Below, in pieces: positions 8,467-16,533 of a DNA stretch of 44,018 nt (position 1 is the first letter of the stretch; every line of letters starts with the position of its first letter). Under the pieces are notes generated by a model. The model did not search any database. It worked only from the letters and a program-made list of their open reading frames with translations, and was not told the DNA's origin. A program made the translations under genes and the position numbers. The DNA is from an uncultured Bacteroidales bacterium (GTDB lineage Bacteria; Bacteroidota; Bacteroidia; Bacteroidales; F082), in NCBI GenBank assembly GCA_937902805.1, contig CALEMB010000093.1:1-44018 (forward strand), written 5' to 3'.

Positions 8467-10878
8467 ATGGATATGTATGATCATAATAAAGAACTTGCGC
8501 AAAACATAGTTGACAATATATGGAAACTGTTAATGCAAACCCCTAGTAATATTTTTGATTTGTATTTTTGCGTTCTATATGTTCTTTACGGGATTCACAA
8601 GAACTACCCGATGGAAGTGCGCAATGATAATTATGATGAGATTGTTATCCATGGAGAAAATGATGCGCTTCTAAACGACCTTCACAGGTATGTTTCGGAG
8701 AAAAATATCTTTTATGAATCACGTGAGTTTTCAAAGTTTTCACATGACGTTTTAAAAGTTCTATTAGACGTTAACCGCGAGAGCTTTGAGGTGTGCTATT
8801 TTGATGTTTTGTACCAGCTGAATTATAAGTTGGTGATGAATGGCCCCAGCATGGGCGAGTTTATAACGCCTGATGCGATTACTAGACTTATTGCCTATAT
8901 CGTGAATAAAGAGGGGTGTAGCTCTGTGTATGATCCATTTTGTGGTTCGGCTTCTATCGTTCATTTTCTCCATAAAGAAAACAGGCATTTGTCTTTCGTG
9001 GGGCAAGATTGTTCAGAAATGGCATCTTTGGTAGCGAGATTAAATGCAGAAGTGTATTTGAATACCAGTATTAGCCGTAAGGATTCTATAGTGAAATGGG
9101 ATGAGTCTCATTTTGATGCTGTCATTTCGTGCCCGCCATTTGGAATACGTTTTTCTGAGCCCCAGCGACAGATGCTTGCTTATGAATACGGTGGTTTGAA
9201 CAATAATGTGGAAGAAGTTTTTTTCTCCAGGTCATTCCAAAAAAATGCTGCAAATCTTGTTGTAGCCTTATTGCCTTTGAGCTTTTGCCAATCACAACAG
9301 TATAAAAACTTGCGTACCTATCTTGTCAAAGATAACTATCTCGATACAATCATATTTTTACCAGACAGGTTACTGTTTAATACAAGTATGCCTTGCGTTC
9401 TGGTTGTTTGTAAAAGACATAGAAAAGTTACGGCGCCTATTAAACTAATTGATGCGCAGTCCTTTTTTACTGGAGATAGTTCGAGAACACGAGAATTTGA
9501 CTTGGACACATTCATTGGGGATTGCGAAATGGATGTCGAAAAGATATGTTCGTTGGCTAGCTTCCAAGATGTGGTTGAGTGTGAATTCAATCTCAATCTT
9601 TATCTTTACAGCCAAAGAAAGATAGAATTGTTGGAAGGACAAAAAATGGTGACTTTTGGGTCGTTGATGACTGAGGCGCAAAGGGAACGTGTTTCTGCTT
9701 CTGATACCCACAAGGTTTTTCCATCCAAGAACTTTTCTCAGGACTTTATTGAGGTTCTGTTGAAAAAAAACAGTTTGGTTCCCTTTTCTGAAGAAAAGAG
9801 CACGAGCCCAAGGAAGCTCGTAAAAGTTGAAAAGGGTAAGAAGTATTTGCTATCAACTGGTGTAGTGCGTTCATCAAAGCCTAAATATGCTATATATACA
9901 GATAGTGAAGATTTTTCTTGCACGTCTGATATTGTAGTGTTTGAGGTAAATGAGGAGTTGGTTAGCGTGGAGTATTTGGCGTATATCCTCATTAATAGCC
10001 CAGTGTTGAAAACTGGTAACTTTCCATTGACACATGTTGCAAAGCTTCATACTGCCATTGACAGCCCGGACAATCAGAGAGAGATTGTAGGGAAGCTTAA
10101 GCAACAACACGCAGCAAGGAAAAGAGCCGAACAGGAAGCGGATGCTAAACGGTTAGATGTGAAAACTAACATTTCCGACCTTGAACACATGCTGGGTACA
10201 ACCTATGCCAACATGGATGATGTGTTATATAGGCTTGGGAAGATTAGTTCGGCAGATGATGCTCTTAGGTCTCTTGTGAAAGAATTGAAGGATAATGTTG
10301 AATATCTGAAGCGAGTGATAAGATATGATAATGCCAGTATCACTTCTGATGATTTCAATTTCAAGGAGCAGGATATAGAAGCCTTTATCCAAAGTTATTG
10401 TGACAGCTGGAAAAACTATAGTGGCAAGTATTTTGAGCTGACACTTCAGATCAATCTTGGCGAACACAAAATGGTGGTGTTTGACAAGGCGCTTTTGAAA
10501 GTCATGCTTGATTCTATTCTCACCAATGTTGAACGTCATGGGTTTGACAAGCGCAGAAATGACGCGAATCAAGTAGAGATAGCGCTATCACTTGAAAAGT
10601 ATGAGGAAAAGCCCTTTGTCGTCATGAGAGTCTCCAATAATGGAGTTCCTTTTAAAAATGGCTTTACCATCAAGGATTATATCACGCGTGGTAGATATTC
10701 TGCCAAATCGGGACGCTCGGGTTTGGGAGGCTATCATGTGTATCAGATAACAAAAGGGCATCAGGGCTTTTTGTATATCGATTCTAATAAGATATGGAAT
10801 GTCATTATTGAAATCCTGCTGCCTATCAATAATGTTGAAACAGATAATTTAGTTGAGTATGAGCACGAATGTATATAA
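8467..10878 (+). CDS. Methylase-like protein fused to histidine-kinase ATPase
   Basis: An 803-residue fusion. Residues about 110-380 are an HsdM-type N6-adenine methyltransferase fold: motif I DPFCGSAS (156-163) binds AdoMet, but motif IV reads SCPPFG, so Cys222 replaces the Asn of NPPF. Residues about 410-545 resemble an HsdS-like target-recognition and helical spacer segment. Residues about 555-640 are a helical region in which His574 (LEHMLGTT) could be the phospho-acceptor. The C-terminal third is a GHKL/HATPase_c domain: N box LTNVERHGF (685-693), G1 VSNNGVPF (722-729) and G2 GRSGLGG (749-755). It is likely a DNA-binding or DNA-sensing kinase rather than an active methylase. The receiver protein starts inside its 3' end. 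Catalytic loss and phosphotransfer are inferences. Confidence 0.82.
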   Translation: MDMYDHNKELAQNIVDNIWKLLMQTPSNIFDLYFCVLYVLYGIHKNYPMEVRNDNYDEIVIHGENDALLNDLHRYVSEKNIFYESREFSKFSHDVLKVLLDVNRESFEVCYFDVLYQLNYKLVMNGPSMGEFITPDAITRLIAYIVNKEGCSSVYDPFCGSASIVHFLHKENRHLSFVGQDCSEMASLVARLNAEVYLNTSISRKDSIVKWDESHFDAVISCPPFGIRFSEPQRQMLAYEYGGLNNNVEEVFFSRSFQKNAANLVVALLPLSFCQSQQYKNLRTYLVKDNYLDTIIFLPDRLLFNTSMPCVLVVCKRHRKVTAPIKLIDAQSFFTGDSSRTREFDLDTFIGDCEMDVEKICSLASFQDVVECEFNLNLYLYSQRKIELLEGQKMVTFGSLMTEAQRERVSASDTHKVFPSKNFSQDFIEVLLKKNSLVPFSEEKSTSPRKLVKVEKGKKYLLSTGVVRSSKPKYAIYTDSEDFSCTSDIVVFEVNEELVSVEYLAYILINSPVLKTGNFPLTHVAKLHTAIDSPDNQREIVGKLKQQHAARKRAEQEADAKRLDVKTNISDLEHMLGTTYANMDDVLYRLGKISSADDALRSLVKELKDNVEYLKRVIRYDNASITSDDFNFKEQDIEAFIQSYCDSWKNYSGKYFELTLQINLGEHKMVVFDKALLKVMLDSILTNVERHGFDKRRNDANQVEIALSLEKYEEKPFVVMRVSNNGVPFKNGFTIKDYITRGRYSAKSGRSGLGGYHVYQITKGHQGFLYIDSNKIWNVIIEILLPINNVETDNLVEYEHECI

Positions 10879-12028
10879 CATAGTCTGGGCTGATGACGAA
10901 ATCGACGCCCTTGTTGACCGTTACGAAGAGAGATTTTTGGATAACGGTTTTCAGATTATTGGCAAAGCGCATGATGGCAAAGAATTAAAAGCAGTGCTAT
11001 CGGAAATGATGCATAAAACTGATGCTGTCATTATTGATGCCAATTTTCAGGCAGCTTCTTCAGACGGAGAATTAAGTGAGCGAGACATTCCCGGTCTTGA
11101 TTATGCATATTCTTTGTATGCATTCGCATATGACCGTGAGATTCCTTTCTTTTTGTTCACACAACGTTCGGATGAGATGTTGCGAGAGCAATTGGTCAAC
11201 AAGCCCGATTTTTTCGAGGATTTCAAAAGACATGAACACTGGTTTAAGAAAAACGACGAGGATGAGCTTTATGAAATGTTTCAATCCATCAAAAAGGATG
11301 TAGACTATAAGAGGACCGATGCGTTTCTTGTTCGCAACAAGTATAGGAAGGAATTTGAGGCGGCGAAGTTGATTGATGATGCTGAGAGAAATCTTGAAAA
11401 AGGACTTTTGTATTTGTACGAGGATAGTTCTTGGAATGACACTCAGGATTATTTCAATCCGGCACGAAAGATTGTTGAACGTATGGTGACTAAATGTATA
11501 GGGATGAAAATACTTCCTCCGCAAACCTCGCTCAACAACGCCTCTAAGCTATTCTCTGGAATGGTTAACGATTGCCATGAGGGTTTAAAAGAAACGGTTA
11601 TGCCGAGGCCTTTGGCTGAATCATTGTTTCATTTCTTGAAAATCACACAAGATGGTTCACATGATGCTAACGATATGGGTTTGGGCGTTGACAAATATGT
11701 TAGAGATTCAAAAAACTTAAATCTATATCGATCCATCTTATACATTACAATGGACTTATTGTTGTGGTTTAAGGATGCTGAAGAGAAATACAAAGGAAAT
11801 GTAATTCCACTATGGGAAGAGAAATTCATTTATGAAGGTAAGGTTAGCAAGGGTTTGGATAATAGATACAGAGAGTATTTTTATACCGATGATTATGAGC
11901 TTGCACCTTCTAATGATGTCCGATTGAAAGCAGGGGCAGTGGTTAGAATTTACGATTCCGAACGTAATAATCATCCGAAAGGACAGCAAAACAAATTTGT
12001 AAAAAAAGAGTTATTTAGAGTCGTTTAG
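10859..12028 (+). CDS. Receiver-domain response protein, unusual effector
   Basis: A 389-residue protein starting at the ATG at 10859; a TTG six bases earlier is less likely. It overlaps the methylase-kinase stop by 20 bases. Residues 1-140 form a CheY-like receiver: acidic pair D12-D13, phospho-acceptor D60 (AVIIDANF), T101 (FLFTQ) and Lys130 or Lys131. After it come about 180 mostly helical residues without a recognisable helix-turn-helix, then a beta-rich tail of about 60 residues. The helical segment around KITQDGSHDAND is weakly reminiscent of HEPN/DUF4145-type domains, but this is speculative. The neighbouring kinase domain is the obvious phosphodonor. Output could be protein binding or RNA/DNA attack rather than transcription. 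Confidence 0.8.
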   Translation: MSTNVYNIVWADDEIDALVDRYEERFLDNGFQIIGKAHDGKELKAVLSEMMHKTDAVIIDANFQAASSDGELSERDIPGLDYAYSLYAFAYDREIPFFLFTQRSDEMLREQLVNKPDFFEDFKRHEHWFKKNDEDELYEMFQSIKKDVDYKRTDAFLVRNKYRKEFEAAKLIDDAERNLEKGLLYLYEDSSWNDTQDYFNPARKIVERMVTKCIGMKILPPQTSLNNASKLFSGMVNDCHEGLKETVMPRPLAESLFHFLKITQDGSHDANDMGLGVDKYVRDSKNLNLYRSILYITMDLLLWFKDAEEKYKGNVIPLWEEKFIYEGKVSKGLDNRYREYFYTDDYELAPSNDVRLKAGAVVRIYDSERNNHPKGQQNKFVKKELFRVV

Positions 12029-12033
12029 ATATA

Positions 12034-12068
12034 TTCAAAATGACTGAACCTATAAACTGTAATTTTGC
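12034..12068 (+). promoter_or_regulatory. Shared island operator-promoter, copy 3 (hsdM)
   Basis: TTCA (12034-12037), 7 bases, TGAAC (12045-12049), 10 bases, TAATTTTGC (12060-12068), just after the receiver gene stop. Confidence 0.8.
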
Positions 12069-12099
12069 AACGAAAAACGGAAATCTAAATTTTTGAGAT

Positions 12100-13890
12100 A
12101 TGACTGAACAGGAACTTGCTGGACTTATCTGGAACGTGAAGGAAACCATCCGCGACACTTATAGCGATGCGGAGGTGGAAGACGTTATTCTGCCTTTTAC
12201 GGTGCTGCGCCGAATGGACTGCATTCTGCAACCCGTGAGGAACGAGATTGAAACGGAGCTAGCCAAACATGAGGACCCAAAGATGCGCGAGGTGGTGCTG
12301 AAATCGCTGATGCGCAAAAACGGGCTTCAGTTCTACAACACCAGTGGCTTTACGCTGAGCAAGCTGCTCGACAAGCCCGCTGCGCTTGCGGCCAACTTCA
12401 AGCTGTATTTGGAAGGCTATACCGAGAACATCAAGGATATTCTGAATAACTTCACGCATGAGGATAAGGAGAACGGCGACCTGACAAAGATCTATAGCCG
12501 ACTGCAGCGCGAAAACCTGCTCTACAGGGTGACGCAGCAGTTTGCCAACATCCCCCTTGGACCCGACGAGGTGGACAACTCAAAGATGGGTACCATCTTC
12601 GAGATCATCATCCGTAGGGCAAAGGAAACGACGAACACCAAGGCGGGACAGTTTTACACGCCAAGAGACATCGTGCGGACGCTGGTGTCGTTGGTGCTGT
12701 GTGGCAAGGAGGACGACATACAGGTGCCAGGGCGGCACTTCTCCATCTATGACCCGTGCTGCGGCACTGGAGGCATCCTGACGGTGGCGAAGAAGCACAT
12801 CGAGGAGGAAGCCCGAAAAGCAGGACGGACGGATGTGCGTGTTATCCTGAACGGACAGGAACTGAACGAAAAGACCTACGCCATCTGCAAGTCGGACATG
12901 CTGCTGACGGGTGAGCTGCAAAGCGGTAAGATTGAAGTGGGCGACACATTGGCCGATGATAAGTTCAGCGGCAAAGTGTTCAACTACATGCTGGCAAATC
13001 CTCCTTTTGGAGTGGATTGGAAGAAGATAGAGGGAACCATCAAGACGGAGAGCGAGAACCCCAACGGGCGTTTCTCGGCTGGCTTGCCTGCCACCTCTGA
13101 CGGCTCGTTGCTGTTCTTGCAGCACATGATTAGCAAAATGGATCCTGATGGCGGCTCGCGCATCGGTATCGTGCTGAACGGCTCGCCGCTCTTTAACGGC
13201 GACGCAGGAAGCGGCTGGAGCAATATCAGGAAGAGCATCCTTGACCGTGACCTGCTGGATGCCATCGTGGCCATACCGAAGAGCCTGTTCTACAGTACGG
13301 GCATTGCAACGTATCTTTGGATATTGGACAACAAGAAGCCTGCTTCGCATAAGGGCAAGGTGCTGTTTGTGAACGCAGAGAACCAAGAGGCGTTTACCGA
13401 GCTGCTGCAAAAGAACCTTGGGCAGAAGCGTTTCAGTATAACGGAGGCGGCCACAGCGAAGATTGTGGAGCTTTACCGCAACTATACGGATGCGACAATG
13501 ACGCTTGACGGCGAGGAAGTGGCCGTGGCGAAGCTGATGGACAAGGAGGATTTCCTTTACACCAAGGTAACAGTGGAGCGCCCTCTGCGCGACGAGAATG
13601 GCGAGTTGGTGCTGAAGAAGGGCAAGCCTCAGCCTGATAGCAGCCTGCGCGACACGGAACGCATACCGATGAAGACGGACATTGACACCTACTTTGCGGA
13701 AGAGGTGCTGAAGTTTGTGCCGGATGCCTGGATGGACAGGGCAAAGGACAAAGTGGGCTGTGAGTTCCCATTTACGAAGATGTTCTATCGATACAAGCCG
13801 CTGCGCTCGTGTGACGAGATTCTGGCTGAGTTGGTGAGCTTGGATAAGGAAATGGAAAGCGAATTGGCTAACCTGAAAACACAAGAATGA
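12100..13890 (+). CDS. hsdM: Type I restriction-modification methylase HsdM
   Basis: A 596-residue M subunit that, with HsdS, transfers a methyl group from AdoMet to N6 of adenine at the target sequence. It has the HsdM N-terminal helical domain (about 1-130), motif I DPCCGTGG (from D218) and an intact catalytic NPPFG (N300-G304), followed by a C-terminal helical tail. Length is normal for the family. It leads an operon with the DUF1016 gene (its ATG overlaps the hsdM stop) and hsdS. Base composition is visibly more GC-rich than the preceding four genes, which suggests a different history despite the shared promoter element. Confidence 0.96.
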   Translation: MTEQELAGLIWNVKETIRDTYSDAEVEDVILPFTVLRRMDCILQPVRNEIETELAKHEDPKMREVVLKSLMRKNGLQFYNTSGFTLSKLLDKPAALAANFKLYLEGYTENIKDILNNFTHEDKENGDLTKIYSRLQRENLLYRVTQQFANIPLGPDEVDNSKMGTIFEIIIRRAKETTNTKAGQFYTPRDIVRTLVSLVLCGKEDDIQVPGRHFSIYDPCCGTGGILTVAKKHIEEEARKAGRTDVRVILNGQELNEKTYAICKSDMLLTGELQSGKIEVGDTLADDKFSGKVFNYMLANPPFGVDWKKIEGTIKTESENPNGRFSAGLPATSDGSLLFLQHMISKMDPDGGSRIGIVLNGSPLFNGDAGSGWSNIRKSILDRDLLDAIVAIPKSLFYSTGIATYLWILDNKKPASHKGKVLFVNAENQEAFTELLQKNLGQKRFSITEAATAKIVELYRNYTDATMTLDGEEVAVAKLMDKEDFLYTKVTVERPLRDENGELVLKKGKPQPDSSLRDTERIPMKTDIDTYFAEEVLKFVPDAWMDRAKDKVGCEFPFTKMFYRYKPLRSCDEILAELVSLDKEMESELANLKTQE

Positions 13891-15014
13891 TGGAAAAAAG
13901 CGAAATACAAGAAGCCCGTTTGGATGCCTTGTTTAAGAAGGTGTCGACATTGATTGAGCAATCGCGCCACTTGGTGTATGCCACGGTGAATGTGGCGGAG
14001 GTGAAGACCCGCTACGAGGTGGGACGCTACATCTTTGAGGATGAACAGCAGGGCGAACGCGCCAAATATGGCCAGCAGATCCTGAAAAACTTGTCGGCAT
14101 TGCTCATGGAGCGTTATGGCGGCGATTGGACATACGACACGCTGAAGCGTTGCCGCTATTTTTACAAGGCCTACGAGAATGTTTCAATTGGGGCAACATC
14201 ATTGCCCCAATCGAAACAAAAAGGAGAAGTGATTGGAAATAAAGAAGTTGCAAATTGGAGCAACGGTGTTGCCACAATTCGTCTGCCTCGTTTCACACTC
14301 TCGTGGTCGCACTATTTGGTGTTGATGCGCATCGAGAATATTGAAGCGCGAAGCTTTTATGAGATAGAAAGTGCCCAACAGCAATGGTCGGTGAAGGAAC
14401 TCAGCCGACAGGTGGGCAGCAGCCTCTATGAGCGTCTGGCGTTGAGCCGCGACAAGGACGAGGTGATGCGCTTGGCCTTGGAGGGGCATACCGTGCAAAA
14501 GCCAGAGGACATCATCAAGAACCCGGTGACTTTGGAGTTTCTCGGACTGAAGCCCGACGCGTCCTATTCGGAAAGCAAGTTGGAAAACGCCATCATCGGC
14601 AAAATGCAAAACTTCTTGCTCGAAATGGGGAAGGGCTTCCTCTTTGAGGCGCGGCAGAAACGCTTCACCTTCGACGAACAGCATTTCTATGTCGATTTGG
14701 TGTGCTACAACCGCCTGTTGCGTTGCTATGTGCTTATCGACCTGAAGACGGCGAAACTGACCCACCAGGACCTCGGACAGATGCAGATGTATGTGAACTA
14801 CTACGACCGCTATGTGAAGCTGCCCGACGAAAACCCCACCATTGGCATCCTGCTTTGTGAGGAAAAGAATGATGCTTTGGTGGAACTGACATTGCCTGAA
14901 GACGCACATATCTATGCCTCGCAATACTCGCTCTATTTGCCCGACAAAGCCCTGCTGCAAAGCAAGCTGAAGGAATGGATAGACGAGTTCAACGAAAACA
15001 ACCCAAATGATTGA
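13887..15014 (+). CDS. DUF1016 (YhcG) PD-(D/E)XK nuclease-family protein
   Basis: A 375-residue protein of the YhcG/DUF1016 family. The N-terminal domain (about 15-190) contains RYEVGRYIFEDEQQGERAKY, typical of the family. The C-terminal domain (about 215-360) has a PD-(D/E)XK-like core, FYVDLVCYN followed by VLIDLKTA. Such genes are often inserted between hsdM and hsdS. They are thought to be nucleases of the restriction-endonuclease fold, but their role in the complex is not settled. Start and hsdM stop overlap (ATGATGG), which implies translational coupling. A central segment (about residues 95-130) is variable-looking and rich in Gln, Ser and Asn. Confidence 0.9.
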   Translation: MMEKSEIQEARLDALFKKVSTLIEQSRHLVYATVNVAEVKTRYEVGRYIFEDEQQGERAKYGQQILKNLSALLMERYGGDWTYDTLKRCRYFYKAYENVSIGATSLPQSKQKGEVIGNKEVANWSNGVATIRLPRFTLSWSHYLVLMRIENIEARSFYEIESAQQQWSVKELSRQVGSSLYERLALSRDKDEVMRLALEGHTVQKPEDIIKNPVTLEFLGLKPDASYSESKLENAIIGKMQNFLLEMGKGFLFEARQKRFTFDEQHFYVDLVCYNRLLRCYVLIDLKTAKLTHQDLGQMQMYVNYYDRYVKLPDENPTIGILLCEEKNDALVELTLPEDAHIYASQYSLYLPDKALLQSKLKEWIDEFNENNPND

Positions 15015-15016
15015 TT

Positions 15017-16303
15017 ATGAAACGTTACGACAAATACAAGCCCAGCGGCATTGATTGGATTGGCGAAGTACCTGAGCATTGGGATTTGAAGAAAATCAAG
15101 TTCTGTTTTGATGTTTATGCTGGAGCGACCCCAAAAACTGAGAACCCCGATAATTGGGACGGGGATATTGTTTGGGTGACTCCTGCGGACTACAAGACGG
15201 AGGACAAATTCATTAAGGGAGGGCAAAGGACCATCACAAAACAGGGCTATGATTCATGCAATACTCAATTAGTTTCAGTTGGCAGCATCATCTTTTCCAA
15301 GCGTGCGCCGATTGGTACGGTTGCATTGAATGATGTGGAACTTTGCACAAATCAAGGCTGCTTGTCTTGTGTTCCCAAAGGAACAAACTCGACATACTAC
15401 TACTATGTAATGAGCATTAGTACAGAGTGGTTTGATTTGTTAGGCTCTGGGGCAACATTTAAGGAAATTTCTGCTGATAATTTCTCTAATGTAAAGCTTC
15501 CATTTCCTACGCTTGCTGAGCAAGAGGCGATTGCGGCCTATTTGGATGCGCGTTGTGGGGACATCGACAAGGTGGTGGCCACACAGGAGAAGCGGATTGC
15601 ATTGCTGAATGAAATGAAGCAAAGTATCATCACGCAAGCGGTGACGCAAGGGCTGAATCCTGATGTGAAGATGAAGGATAGCGGCGTGGAATGGATTGGG
15701 ATGGTGCCGGAGCATTGGGAGGTGATGAAAGTGTCTTGGCTGTTTAGCATTGGAAGTGGTACTACACCTTCAACAAGTAGAAAAGAATACTATGCGGAGG
15801 AAGGTACAAATTGGCTTCAAACAGGTGATTTGAATGATGGGCATATCACTGAGACTTCCAAGAAAATCACTGATTTAGCATTGAAAGAGTGTGGACTTAC
15901 GATATATCCTATCAATTCGTTAGTAGTTGCAATGTATGGTGCGACTATTGGAAAAGTTGGTTTGCTTGATATTGAAACTACAACGAATCAGGCTTGTTGT
16001 GTTTTGTATAATAGCAAGCTGGATTACAAATATGCTTATTATGCGTTTTTGGCAGATAAACCTAATTTGTTGATAGAGGCTTATGGAGGAGGTCAGCCAA
16101 ACATCAGCCAAGAAAAGATTAAGCATCAAAGGATAGCTTGTCCACCAAATGACGAGCAAGTTGAAATTGCAGAATATCTTGACCGCCGATGTGGAGAGAT
16201 TGACAAGCAGATTGGGGCGGTGACGAGGCAGATTGAATTGCTGAGGGAATATAAGCAGGCGTTGATTACGGAGGTGGTGACGGGGAAGAGGAAGGTGTGC
16301 TAA
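15017..16303 (+). CDS. hsdS: Type I restriction specificity subunit HsdS
   Basis: A 428-residue S subunit with two target-recognition domains, which read the two halves of a bipartite DNA site. Each half opens with a related phrase (SGIDWIGEVPEHW and SGVEWIGMVPEHW) and ends in a conserved helical spacer (LDARCGDIDK and LDRRCGEIDK). The recognition domains are AT-rich and the conserved spacers GC-rich, as usual for exchangeable domains. I start at the ATG at 15017, two bases after the DUF1016 stop; a TTG at 15011 gives two extra residues. Only one hsdS copy is present and no invertase is seen. Confidence 0.94.
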   Translation: MKRYDKYKPSGIDWIGEVPEHWDLKKIKFCFDVYAGATPKTENPDNWDGDIVWVTPADYKTEDKFIKGGQRTITKQGYDSCNTQLVSVGSIIFSKRAPIGTVALNDVELCTNQGCLSCVPKGTNSTYYYYVMSISTEWFDLLGSGATFKEISADNFSNVKLPFPTLAEQEAIAAYLDARCGDIDKVVATQEKRIALLNEMKQSIITQAVTQGLNPDVKMKDSGVEWIGMVPEHWEVMKVSWLFSIGSGTTPSTSRKEYYAEEGTNWLQTGDLNDGHITETSKKITDLALKECGLTIYPINSLVVAMYGATIGKVGLLDIETTTNQACCVLYNSKLDYKYAYYAFLADKPNLLIEAYGGGQPNISQEKIKHQRIACPPNDEQVEIAEYLDRRCGEIDKQIGAVTRQIELLREYKQALITEVVTGKRKVC

Positions 16304-16392
16304 AACCTAACACTCGAAAGCTGAACATTTGTGGATGTGTCGGGGTTTTGAAGAGATTTTCTACAGGAACGGTTGGCATAAAAACAAAGTGG

Positions 16393-16475
16393 AAATTTGC
16401 GCTCAGCGGTAAATCTATGGTTCTAAAATTTGCGCTCATCGGTAAATAATACAAAATAAAAATTGCGCTCAGCGG
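16393..16475. repeat. Three repeats at 33-bp spacing before the AAA ATPase
   Basis: TTTGCGCTCAGCGGTAAAT-like units start near 16393 and 16426, and a shorter one near 16458. Their GCGCTC cores are at 16399, 16432 and 16465, exactly 33 bp apart, about three helical turns. They end about 30 bp before the -7 element of the ATPase gene and look like operator or silencer sites for it. Confidence 0.7.
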
Positions 16476-16505
16476 AATTCTCTTGTGTAACTCAAATAAA
16501 ACCAG

Positions 16506-16514
16506 TATCTTTGC
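16506..16514 (+). promoter_or_regulatory. -7 promoter element of the DUF4143 ATPase
   Basis: TATCTTTGC lies 20 bases before the ATG at 16534. Because it is a good promoter, a longer frame opening at a TTG (16483) is rejected as the start. The TTCA-N7-TGAAC element is absent. Confidence 0.65.
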
Positions 16515-16533
16515 GGCATCAAATACAAAGTAT

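Noticed and set aside
2155..12028. DISARM or BREX assignment of the helicase cassette
   Set aside because: A SNF2 helicase and a methylase are present, but no DrmA/DrmB, PglX/PglZ or BrxC-like genes are seen.
12580..13884. 434-codon minus-strand frame opposite hsdM
   Set aside because: Antisense shadow caused by GC-rich codon use of hsdM. The His/Leu/Gln-rich composition is typical of such shadows.
16266..16454. Minus-strand 62-codon frame with repeated LSANF phrases
   Set aside because: It is a translation of the 33-bp-spaced DNA repeats, so a peptide gene is unlikely.
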